Shown here: positions 22,866-35,776 of the stretch, in pieces
Numbering within the stretch: position 1 is the first letter of the stretch
Layout: every line of letters starts with the position of its first letter
Assembly: GCA_034096865.1 (NCBI GenBank)
Contig: JAWQFJ010001242.1
Span: 45,721-103,220 of the forward strand
Direction: 5' to 3'
Source: Theodoxus fluviatilis
Taxonomy: Eukaryota > Mollusca > Gastropoda > Cycloneritida > Neritidae
DNA: 57,500 bases
Made by a program: the position numbers and the translations under genes
Notes under the pieces: model-generated
Database searches by the model: none
What the model saw: only the letters and a program-made list of their open reading frames with translations
Told to the model about the DNA's origin: nothing

Positions 22866-25800
22866 GTAATGTCCTTCCCTCCACCTGCCCCTGTCCTCCT
22901 TGCTTTTGAATAAATATTTTTGGAAATCTGGAATACCTGGACATGGAGAGAAAAAAATGACGATAGAAATTTGTGACATCTATAAACTGACAACGTAGAC
23001 AGACTTTGCTAGGGTGTTCTAACCACTCCCCCGCTCAACTGAGGTAAGTAAAAATTTCCTCATGCTAGATACTACTATACAGTTGCTTTCCAGCTGCAAT
23101 GTTTAATTGACAAAAATTGCCTTCAAGTTCAACATCACTGTCCACTTGGCTCTGTTCCACCATTTGATGCATCTAAACTGAAGTGTTGTAGGATATTTAT
23201 GAAGCAGGGATGGAGCTTTATTGTGATCGTTCTCTGGAATCGTAAGTTTTTCATGCATTTTCAAAAATATAATAAAGATACAAAGGCATAAGATAACAAT
23301 ACAAATTATAAATCAAATGAAAGCTTGTATTTGACTCACATGCGAAGCAAACGTGAGTCGATGTACTCACCCGGTTCGTCCGTCCGGGCGTGGTGTCGTC
23401 TGTAACAAACTTTAATGTTGGATTTTTCTCGGAGACTATTATTTAAGTATTAAGTCTATCAACACCCAATTTGGCATGATGCTGTATGATGACAATGCGT
23501 CAAAAAACGTACATAGTGACTTGACCTTGCTTCAAGGTCAAGGTCGCAGGGGCCATAAATGTTGTCTAAAAAACAGCCATTTTCACATTTTCCCAATTTT
23601 CTCTGAAGTTTTTGAGATTGGATACCTGACCTATACATGGTGTATAGGGCAAAGTGATCCCTATCATTTGATACCAGTTTGATTGACCTTGCTTCAAGGT
23701 CAAGGTCACAGGAGCTCTTCAAAGTTGGATTGTATACATATTTTGAAGTGACCTTGACCCTGAACTATGGAAGATAATTGTTTCAAACTTAATAATTATG
23801 TGCGGCACATGTTATACTTTCATCATGAGACACATTTGGTCACATATCATCAAGGTCAATGTCACTTTGACCCTTATGAAATGTGCCCAAAATGGGGTAG
23901 TGAACCACTAAAAGTGACCATATCTCATGGTAGAAAGTGCCAATAAGCACCATTGTGCTTCCTATGTCTTGAATTAACAGCTTTGTGTTGCATGACCTTG
24001 GATGACCTTGACCTTGGGTCAAGGTCACATGTATTTTGGTAAGAAAAATGTGTAAGGCAGTTCTAAGTGTATGATGTCGTTGCTAGGTTTAGATGTTTGA
24101 CCTTCACCTTGAAGGTCACCTGAAAGTCAAGGTCATGTAAAGGTCAAGGTCAACATGTGAGTCGTATGGGTTTTGCCCTTCTTGTTTACTCTTTACATTC
24201 AAAGAATGATCTAAGGGATTAAAAATGCTAATTATGAAGTACACACCATAGAATTGAGTGTGTACATGCACAAAAATGAAAAAGTAGGGAAAAAATCAGT
24301 TCACTAACTGTTATGGGAAGCGTACAAGCGCCTAGAATATGAGAAACTTTAAATGTCAATATCAAGTAATGCAAATGTGTATAAACATTTAGTACAGACA
24401 AATACAAGCAGATGGAGGCTAGCAATCAACCAAATCAAAGTATTTGTTCTTAGAATTAGAGGATCAAACGTTTTGCATTACGCTTTCCCGCCTTTTTGTC
24501 AACCTACACACCACCATTCTAGTAAACTAGAGATTTTGCCTACCGGCAAAAGTATCTCTAGCACAGTTCACATCACGTGATGGAAGGTTTTTGGCCAATT
24601 TATTCATACGGAGGTTACACGAGAGGCTTGTGGGATAGCCGATGTGCTCCCTAACATACGCCGTTAAAGTAGTTCTAAGACTATTTCGCACAAAACTCTT
24701 AACTTACTCTTGTTGAGACAACAAACAAGCGTTTATTCGATACAATAAAATGTTTGTGTTGAAATGGAAACAAGTTTTGACATCTGAATGATTTCTGTAA
24801 AAAGTGGAGAGAAAAATAGTATCAGAACGAACTATTTTGGGCGCAAGGCTGTAATGCGAAGGGTCAAGCCTATTACGCATTCATTGCGAACTGTGCCAGA
24901 GTCTATCTACTGACTCTGGTTTACAGAATGACACACCACATGCACAAAGGTTACAATTTCCGATCATCAGTCGAAAATATACTAAAAGAAAGTAAATCTG
25001 CTTGGAAATTCCTTCAGCTATATAGGCTAACAAGTTTACCTCCCTTAGACCGTTATAGCGAAAGGGAGAACTTTGCAATCGCATCGCAAACAATCTCGCG
25101 ATACATCTCTGGCAGGAGGACGCCTATTGCGATATTTTTCGCACTACGACTCCAGTGAGTTAAGAAACAGTTCAATTCTGTATGATCTTCACTGGAAAGC
25201 TTTTTTGGCACCTGCTCTTTCTTCTGATGTGAATGAGTGGGTGAGAAATCATGAAGATTTTGCAGCTGAAGAAATGAAATAGGATTTTTGACTCACATGC
25301 GAAGCAAAAGTGAGTCTATGTACTCAGCCGTGTCGTCCGTCCGTCCGGGCGTCCGTCCGGGCGTCCGTCCGTCCGGGCGTAAAAAACTTAAACATTGGAT
25401 TTTTCTCGGAGACTATTAAGTCTATCAACACCAAATGTGGCATGATGGTGTATGATGACAAGGCCTCAAAAAACATACATAGTGACTTGACCTTGCTTCA
25501 AGGTCAAGGTCACAGGAGCCATAAATGTGGTCTCAAAAACAGTCATTTTTCACATTTTCCCAATTTTCTCCCAGGTTATTGAGAATGGCGACCTTAGCTA
25601 CAAGTGGTATATAGGTCAAAGCAAGCCCTATCTTTTGATACCAGTTTGGTTGACCTTGCTTCAAGGTCAAGGTCACAGGAGCTCTTCAAAGTTGGATTGT
25701 ATACATATTTTGAAGTGACCTTGACCCTGAACTATGGAAGATAACTGTTTTAAACTTAATAATTATGTGGGGCACATGTTATACTTTCATCATGAGACAC

Positions 25801-28800
25801 ATTTGTTCACATATCATCAAGGTCAAGGTCACTTTGACCCTTATGAAATGTGACCAAAATGGGGTAGTGAACCACTAAAAGTGACTATATCTCATGGTAG
25901 AAAGTGCCAATAAGCACCATTGTGCTTCCTATGTCTTGAATTAACAGCTTTGTGTTGCATGACCTTGGATGACCTTGACCTTGGGTCCAGGTCACATGTA
26001 TTTTGGTAGGAAAAATGTGTAAAGCATTTCTTTGTGTATGATGTCATTGGTAGGTTTAGTTGTTTGACCTTGACCCTGAAGGTCACCTGAAGGTCAAGGT
26101 CATATAAAGGTCAAGGTCAAGCATGTGAGTCGTATGGGCTTTGCCCTTCTTGTTTTCTTTTTTGCTGAAGTCTTTTATTTTGAGCATGCCTTCTATGATG
26201 GAGCTGTCACTACTTCACACCACTCCAAGCAGTTATTGTGATGTGTGTCAATCGAGTAGTCTTTGGTGACAAGTTAATGGGGTTAGTGGACAGTCCCCAC
26301 AGTAGGCCTTAAGGCTTTCCTTCTCACCCCTCTCTTCTCTTCTCTTGTCCTTGCTGTTTCATTGTTTCCTCTCCTCTTCCTGAGCTCTGCCCTCATAATT
26401 TTGTGTCTGTATCTCCCATTTATGCTCAAACTCCCACCCACCCCAAATCAGTTAGACCCTTTCCACTCATCAGTTTCCTCTCCCCCCTCTGCCTGTTTCT
26501 CCCCCAGTCTTCCCACTATGTCTTCCAGTTTACTCTGCCACCAACCGCCCAGTCACTTTGTGTTCTCACGGACTCTATCCTTACCCAGCCTTCTGTCATA
26601 CCATTTCTTCCAGTCTTCCAGTTTACTCTGCCACCAACCGCCCAGTCACTTTGTGTTCTCACGGACTCTATCCTTACCCAGCCTCCTGTCTTCCTACCAT
26701 TTCTTCCAGTCTTCCAGTTTACTCTGCCACCAACCGCCCAGTCACTTTGTGTTCTCACGGACTCTATCCTTACCCAGCCTCCTGTCATACCATTTCTTCC
26801 AGTCTTCCAGTTTACTCTCCCACCAACCGCCCAGTCACTTTGTTCTCACTGACTCATGGGACAGGGAAGATGGGACATCATGCAATTTGTTGTTTGCTAT
26901 TAATTTCTTTTTTCCCTTTTTGACTCACATGCGAAGCAAAAGTGAGTCTATGTACTCAGCCGTGTCGTCCGTCTGTCCGTCCGTCCGTCCGTCCGTCCGG
27001 GCGTAAAAAACTTAAACGTTGGATTTTTCTCGGAGACTATTAAGTCTATCAACACCAAATGTGGCATGATGGTGTATGATGGCAAGGCCTCAAAAAACAT
27101 ACATAGTGACTTGACCTTGCTTCAAGGTCAAGGTCACAGGAGCCATAAATGTGGTCTCAAAAACAGTCATTTTTCACATTTTCCCAATTTTCTCCCAGGT
27201 TATTGAGAATGGCGACCTTAGCTACAAGTGGTATATAGGTCAAAGCAAGCCCTATCTTTTGATACCAGTTTGGTTGACCTTGCTTCAAGGTCAAGGTCAC
27301 AGGAGCTCTTCAAAGTTGGATTGTATACATATTTTGAAGTGACCTTGACCCTGAACTATGGAAGATAACTGTTTCAAACTTAATAATTATGTGGGGCACA
27401 TGTTATACTTTCATCATGAGACACATTTGTTCACATATCATCAAGGTCAAGGTCACTTTGACCCTTATGAAATGTGCCCAAAATGGGGTAGTGAACCACT
27501 AAAAGTGACTATATCTCATGGTAGAAAGTGCCAATAAGCACCATTGTGCTTCCTATGTCTTGAATTAACAGCTTTGTGTTGCATGACCTTGGATGACCTT
27601 GACCTTGGGTCAAGGTCACATGTATTTTGGTAGGAAAAATGTGTAAAGCATTTCTTTGTGTATGATGTCATTGGTAGGTTTAGTTGTTTGACCTTGACCT
27701 TGAAGGTCACCTGAAGGTCAACGTCATATAAAGGTCAAGGTCAAGCATGTGAGTGGTATGGGCTTTGCCCTTCTTGTGTTTTCATGGTTAACAAAATGAA
27801 AGTTCAGGGTCAGCAGGAAAAAAAAATCTGGTCAGCTGGGTTACTATCAACACAACTTTTATGTGTGTCAATGTGTGTGTCCCAGTGTGTGCGTTTGTGT
27901 GTGTGTGTCCCAGTGTGTGTGTGTGTGTGTGTGCGCGTGTGCACACATATGTATGAGTGCATCCGTGCGCGCTAACTACTGACATGCTGGGGCAAAGTGA
28001 CCGATTGTTCAGTGTTTGCGTTTGGGTGCTGTTTCAGACGCTGGACTGGTGTTTGGACCTGGGCGTGAAGGAGGTGACTGTCTACGCCTTCAGCATTGAG
28101 AACTTCAAGCGCTCACAGGAGGAGATCGACTGCCTCATGGAACTTGCCAAGCAGAAATTTGAGCGACTCATGCAGGAAAAGTGAGTACCTAAGCTTTGGC
28201 TTTGCCTCTACCAGCTGTCATTTAAGAAAAGAAGGGCAAATACTTTTATTTTACATAGTGAACTATCGCCCATATGTGGATGTCAAACCATTCTACACTT
28301 TACCCCCAGGTCAATTAGCCATGTGATCAGCCCTTTACTGGCACTTGACAGCCAAAACATTGAGTGACAGACTCAAAGGACGCACTTAATGGATAAGGAG
28401 CTGCAACCTGAGTAGCAGTGAAAGATAGATCAAGTGGTCCAGTAGACGGGGTAAAGTATAAGGCAGCTTGAGTTGAAGATACCAGTGATACGTGGGGATG
28501 TACACATGATACCTTTTACCTTTGCTTGCTTACTCATGACATGCTGAAAGTGTTGACTACTACACACAGGATACAGAAGCATGAGGCTTGTTCAGGAGGC
28601 GCAGCGCTGCACAGTGCTGCAAAGCGCTGCACAGTGCTGCACATGTTTCACTCCTGAACAGCAATTTTGGGGCGTGCTTCACTCAGCGCTGTGCAGCGCT
28701 GTGCATCACAGACCCGAGGTGATTCACATGATTCTCAAAATGGCGTCTTCGATCCTGCACTGACCGTCGATGCGTAAAATAACCCTCAGAAACATCATTT

Positions 28801-31800
28801 TGGGACTGAAGCGTCCTTTATTTGCCCCAATCGCTCTGTATGCGTGAGTAATGGCAAGTAAGGATGACACAGTAGTGGACTTTATTCATGCAGAATACAT
28901 TTAACCGTGCATAAAGGATGTCTGTTTCAAAGAAAACACTTTCTTAGCGTCTAGCAACACAACATGCGGCGCAGAAGATTTACCTCCCCTTTAACAAATG
29001 AAGCGCTGCACTAAATCTGTAGGTGTTCAGGAGAGGCAAAGAGCGCTCAATTGCCATCATGAAGCGCTCATGCAGCGCTTTGTATAAATTTCTGAACAAG
29101 CCTATGGAGTGTGTTACTGTATGAACATTGGGTTGTTGGGGTGGGTGGGGTGGGGATATGGTAACATGGTGATATCACTCCACCCCCACCCCCCTTTTTT
29201 TCCCCCTCTTTTCTTCCACCTCCACCCCTTCTTTTTTAGAAGAAGCTGTATTGGATATGAAAAGTTTTATTTCAGTTTTCACAGAAAAAGTTTTATTATC
29301 ACTATTTAAAAAAAACAACAACCTGAAATTGGAATCTCATAGATCAGAGAAGATGGGACAACATGAAATGAAGCTACAGGTATGGAGCATCTTGCAGTGG
29401 TTGGGAAGCAGCTGAAAGCACAGTGTGCAGCAAATGCAACGGAAAGAGAAAGTGTGTTAGATACTGTATTGCATTGTGTCACTGTAAAAAAAATGTAACA
29501 ATTTTTTTATTTCCTTTTTTTTTTTTACAGGGAGATGATACAGAAGCATGGTGTGTGCATTCGAGTGCTGGGCAACCTGGCACTTTTGCCTAGAGATGTA
29601 CAGGAGGTGGTGGCTGAGGCAGTGGACTTCACCAAAAGCAACACTGGGTAAGCAACCTTGCTCTGTGTTTTGCTGTGTTTTGTTGTGCTGTGATATGTTG
29701 TGCTGTGTTGTGCTGCAATTCACTGGTGAAGAATCTGGATGGCCCCCTCATCAGCTGGACCCCCTGCCTGCTGGGCTTTGGGGGCCTGCTCCAGTAGCTC
29801 AGCCAGGGATGGCCCCAAGCAGCCAAAAAGGCTAGGGGTGGGGTGGGGGTGGGGGGTCAGTTGGAACAAGGTCAGATCACTCAGATCCAACCTTGTCCTC
29901 AAGCCACCCAGGAAGATTGGGTCCATCCCACATGAAACAGCAAAGTGGTTGCCAAACCTTGTGTCCAGCCTTGTTACATCTTCATCCAGCCTGGCCACAA
30001 CTGAATCATTGGCTCTAGGCCATTTTGTCTAACGTTTTGATAACCAGATGAACATGGCAAAGAGGACTTGTGTATAGGCAACAGGGTTTCGGATTTCTCA
30101 AATCCTCCTTGTGAGGTACTCCCCTGACTGGATCACTGCTGTGCTGTAAATGTGTCACACAGCCCCTCCTGGCATATTGGATGTCCTTTGCTTTACTGAA
30201 GTAAACACACAGTACTGTGATGTGCTTGGTTTTTTTTGGTGTACTACATGTCATTGTGCGGTGCTATTCTGTGCTGTGCTGTGCTGTGCTCTGCTGTGCT
30301 GTGACGTGCTGTGCTGTGTGTTATGCTGTGGTTTGCTGTGGCGATCTGTGCTGTACTGTGCTGTACAGTGTGTCATTCTCCACCTGGCTCATACAGTACT
30401 GTGCTTGGCTGTGCTGTCTGGCGTTGTGTTGTGCTGCTCTTTACTTTCTTGTTTTGTTGCTGAATTGTGTTGTTGTGCTGTGCTTCGATGTGTTTTTTTG
30501 GAAAAGTGCTGCAGCAACAGAAAAGGCAGTGCATGATCTATGCCACAAAGCTGCTTCTGTCATGGCGCCAACAGGAGCAGTCCAGTCGTCCTCCATGTCT
30601 TTTACTCTGCTGTTCCCAGCTGGGTTAGTGGAGTCAGTTTGGTCAACTTTGAATGTCAGACATGGACATTCTTGAAATGGAAGGAGGACCACTGTGTATT
30701 ATATGGTATTGCATTGTATTGTATTGCATTGCATTGCATTGTATTGTATTGTATTACATTGCTTTGTGTTGTTGCATTGCACTGTGCTGTTGTGTCAAAT
30801 CCAGTTGTGTTCTATTTTTGACCAGTCTGTTATGGCCTGGCCTTCCCAGGTCTCACTGACTGACTAAGTGAATGAATGATGATTGAATGTAGCATAGAAG
30901 TGTGTGAAACCTGTGTATTAGGCCTATCAGCCTTTGTAGACTTGTGTAAGGCCATTGATAATGAAACATCACTGAAGCAGGTTTGCGTAAGAGGAAGTAG
31001 AGTTGCATTTTCCCTGTTTATTCCCAAGTTATTCTCCTCATACAAATTTCATAGGTAGCTAGCTACAGTGGGTTTATTCTTACTCCAGCTCATAGGGGGA
31101 TTGACAGAAAAGAGAGGGAAGAACAAAGTTTTTTGTCGTATCTTGCAGACATGGGACTGATCCGTATTTATACTGATTTCCGTATTTTTTTAAAGTCAAT
31201 GGGTCATTTCTGAGATCGACGCAAATCCGAAGAGAAAATTGGGGGGGGGGGGGGGGGGGGTGAACTTTGGCGCCTTCGCAAGTTCGGCTGTCGGGTCGTT
31301 CCGTCATGTTTCACGAAGTACTGCGACGTCATTTATCCAAACTTTGCGCTCGTTTTGATTGGTCATGATCATTGCCGATCTTTGCCGAAGCTGAAATACT
31401 CGTTTTCGGATTCTCCGAGCGCTTGTGCAGTTGTGAAGTCGAAGCAGTCAAAATGGCGATTTACTCCTATCGAGTGTTGACGGAAAATGAAAGTGTTGAG
31501 TCCGCGAACATCGACAAGGTTGACAGTGTGAAAAACAAATGAAAAGCGCAATGGCTGTCGGAGAGAGTTGTAGTGAAATACAAGGGCAAGGAGAGATCCC
31601 AGTTGATCGGCGATTCCATCGCAAAAATCGACGTGCCTGGAGAAGCCATTTGCAAGTGGTGCGAGAAAGAAATCATCAATTACGGGACAAATGGAAAGTC
31701 TGCGTTGGTAAAGCATCTCACCACCAACAAACACGCTCTGAAATTGGATTTGCATCGAACAACGCCGTCTGACCCAAAGATTCGGCAGCCACTGGAACTC

Positions 31801-33635
31801 CCTGGAGATCAACCCGTGTTGTACCTCATCATACTAAGGTTCCAGTTGATGGCCGAAGTCGTAGACCATCCCACATTGCTTTTGCTCGGATATCATGGAG
31901 CCGCAAGGTAGCCTCTTCTAAAAATAAGCTGCAGACTCCCACACCCTCCACATCAGCTGTGGTCAGTGCTTCGAGACGGGAAACTTAACCTCCAGTCACT
32001 GCTAACGGTGTGTCTCCGGGGTTTTGTATTCCCAAGGTGGCCTCTTCTTCCGCCATGAAGGTGGTGCAGACCCCCATCAACAAAAGATCGTCATCTGTGC
32101 CCGTGAGTGAAGCTAATGCGGTGCAGGTGTCGCAGGATATTTCGGAACCGGACAAATCGGAACCATTCCGATTTATCCTGGCCCTGGTGGCAGGATATTT
32201 CGGAACCATTCCGATTTATCCTGGCCCTGGTGTCAGGATTTTTCGGAACCACCAGGATATTTCGGAACTGTCTAGAAGGTCATTAGCCCACATTAATTTT
32301 TTACTTTACGACTTTTTCTAAACAGATTGTGAAGAGTTTTTCACACTTTGATGAGGTTGTGCAATAAATATCTTCTCACCTACCTGTTTATCTCCTTGTT
32401 TATGAATTACAAATTCACGCACAGAAGGCCCACATGGCTTCACTAATATTCTGTCTGCATCATTCCGTGTAAAAATTATATTCTCGCCTACCAGTTTATC
32501 TCCCTGTTTATGAATTACAAATATAAAGTGTACAAAGTGTAACTCTGATTTGAAACCGTCTAGAAACTCAGAAAATCATACGAAAGCATCTAGAAGGTGG
32601 TTCCGAAATATCCTGGTGGTTCCCAAATATCCTGCCGCCAGGTGCGGGATAAATGGGAATGGTTCCGAAATATCCTAGGATTTTTGGGAACCAGTTCTGA
32701 TTTATCCTGGTTCCGAAATATTCTACGACACCGGCCCCAGCTAAGAAAAGGCAGGTTTCCAGTGGTGACTTGAGGGATTTCTTCAGCAAACTTCCCAGAG
32801 TATCAATGAAATGAAGAATAAACAGTCACAAAATGAACAGACTTTTCTATGTACAATTTTTTGGTATTTGCACACCCAACACACAACTATTGATGGCAGA
32901 GATCAATCTAAAACAGACATGTGATTTTGGGTGAGTACTTAAAAAATTTACTTTTTTTGTACTGTAGCTGTTTCAGTGAACAGCCTAGAAAGTTAATTTT
33001 CCTGCTCAGATTGCATCAGATTGCACCATTTGGCTTCCCCTATTTAACATTTTTTTCCGGGGGGGCATGCCCCCGGACCCCCCTAACTTGCTTGCCGCTT
33101 TGCGCCGTCGGTTCGGCGCTTTGCGCCTTCAGTTTCAGTATTTTTTACAATTCCCTTGTCCCATGTCTGATCTTGTTGATTGGTGGGTAATGCACACTGT
33201 TCTTTTGAGATGGGCTTCTCAGTAAATTTGTTCCTCTGTTTATGCACAATTTCTGGCATCTTGTCTTCTCAAACACCATCCATTTCACACCCACTCACAT
33301 ACCCACCCACCCACATACCCACCTATGCAGTCTCATACACATCCCCTCCTCCTCCTCCTCCTGCCTACCTCCCCTCCTCTTCAAGGGGTCTTGATTCACT
33401 GGTGTGGGTGTGTACGTGTGTGTGTGTGTGTGTGTGTATGTGTGTGTATTTGTGTGTGTGTGTGATTGTGTGTGTATTTGTGTGTATATGTGTGTGATTG
33501 TGTGTGTATTTGTGTGTGTGATTGTGTGTGTATTTGTGTGTGTGTGTGTGTGAGATCATGTGTGCGATTTTGTGTGTGAGTGTGTGCACGTGCGCACCTG
33601 TGTGTACTCCCTTTTCATTGGCATGTGAATCTCAG

Positions 33636-33696
<61 letters not shown>

Positions 33697-34005
33697 CTGT
33701 GTTTGCATGCCTGTGTTTAATGGAACTTGCAGGCATGCATGAGTGTGCAGGCATAATGCTGAACATTTTATGAATGAGCAATCTCTTTGTTTTGTGGTCA
33801 AAATGCAAATTGATTCAAGGAAGTAATTATGAAAGGCAAAAAAATTCATGCAGGGGCAGTAGAATAGAATCATGCACTTAATTTAAATAAGTAGTGAGCA
33901 TGATCTTTTCAGTGTGCTACTCAGTGTGTGTGTGTGTGTGTAACACTTAAATTTGAATGATACAGTTGGCAGTGACTCTTAGAGAACCCTTCTTATACAT
34001 CTCTC

Positions 34006-34057
<52 letters not shown>

Positions 34058-34226
34058 CCCTGTGGGTTCGGGGTAAGAATTGACCCACCGCATCTCCCTA
34101 TGTGATTGTAAGAGGTGAATAACTAGGGACACCGTGACTTGCTTTGCGTTTACCAGAAACTGTTCTAGTGATTTTCGTGCCTTACATAGCCCACAAAGGT
34201 TGATAGGCCGTAAAACACTATCCATC

Positions 34227-34273
<47 letters not shown>

Positions 34274-35293
34274 GTTGATCATTAAAAAACTGTATGTCAT
34301 AAATGTAAAAGCTTTCAGATCGTGGCAAAAAGGAGGTCAAAGTCACCATTGAGGGCCTATTCTATTTAAATCAGAAGATTCACAAGCATAGTCTGGATGC
34401 AAGATCTCAATGGTTTCGTACCTCCGATGGGGTGTATGGGCCATCTGAGTTATATAGGGGCTGTCCAAGACAAGCTATTGAGCAGTGGTTTGAAGTTTTG
34501 CATGCTGTGGTTGTCATGAGTGAAAAATAAATTCAGGTTTGGACAAACTTCTTATCTAGACAGAGCAGTCTCTGCAGCATTCTATGGACATGATTGTGGT
34601 GATATTATTACAGTTGGCAGGACCATTTTCTCAGGCACAGGAGGCTGTAACAATATATGGAGTACTTGCTTTTTTTTCTTCTCCCCGCAATCTTCCCAGT
34701 AGCCAACGATGTACAGAGACAGCTGCTCTAAAAATAGGCTGCCTCTGCCTGGGCTAGCTTGCAGCTGCCGATCTTTCCAGCGCTGTGCTGTGTAGGCGCT
34801 TCTCACATAGCTAATAGTGGCATACCTTATAGCTCTAGAGCCGAATCATTCTGTAGGAGTCGCGATCTGTTTCTAAAGGTGAAATATTGACACCTGAAAT
34901 TAGCGATGTGCAATCACTGATCAGTAATGTGTTTATTCATCTGACACTGCCCCGATTTTTGTTGCTGGTTTATGTAAACTGGAAGGAAACTAATAATTCA
35001 CCAGGGAGGCCAAGCCTATCATATATCTTAGTGAGCCTCCAGTTGGGTTGGGTGATGTCTCATGTTCTATAGAGCATAGATTATACTAATCTATGTATAG
35101 AGGTAGTGAACCTCAGATGGAGGGGCTTTCCCTCAGAATCTCCTGCCCTCTATTTCTTCCCACTCTGTCTATCCTCTTTGATCCCCCACCCTCACTCCCA
35201 CTCTCACCTCTTGCTATCCACTTACACAGAGACACGCCCTCCATGCAATCAATTCACTGTGCAGTATGAAGTAAGAGGTAGTGATGGTTCATA

Positions 35294-35355
<62 letters not shown>

Positions 35356-35739
35356 TTCCCTCCCCCCACCCCACCCCCCCACCCCCTTCTCTCTCCTCCT
35401 CCTTCGGAAGTGTCAGTAATTAATTGGTGCTATTCAATATATTCTTGGTGCTGCACATAGTCCCAAGAATGAATTTTGCTTAGATTCTTTCACAAATGCA
35501 GCATCACATGTCTCTTGTGTCCATTGTTGTTTACATGGAGATCTAGGCCAGGGTTAAGACACACTGCATGACTGGCAGGTGTGGTTTTCATTGCTGTGCC
35601 TATCCGAGAGATGCATCAGTGGGCAAGGTGTTCAGCCCGCATGGCCTCTCCTATTGAGGAGTAAAAATGGGCACTCGGTGGGCCTGTGCAGTGGTGACTG
35701 GAGGTGCAAGTCCCCCAATCGAATTCTCATGTACTCAAA

Positions 35740-35776
<37 letters not shown>

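Noticed and set aside
31369..31812. 147-codon frame on the minus strand opposite the BED-finger remnant
   Set aside because: Shadow of the better-supported plus-strand finger with its C-x2-C and H-x5-H residues.
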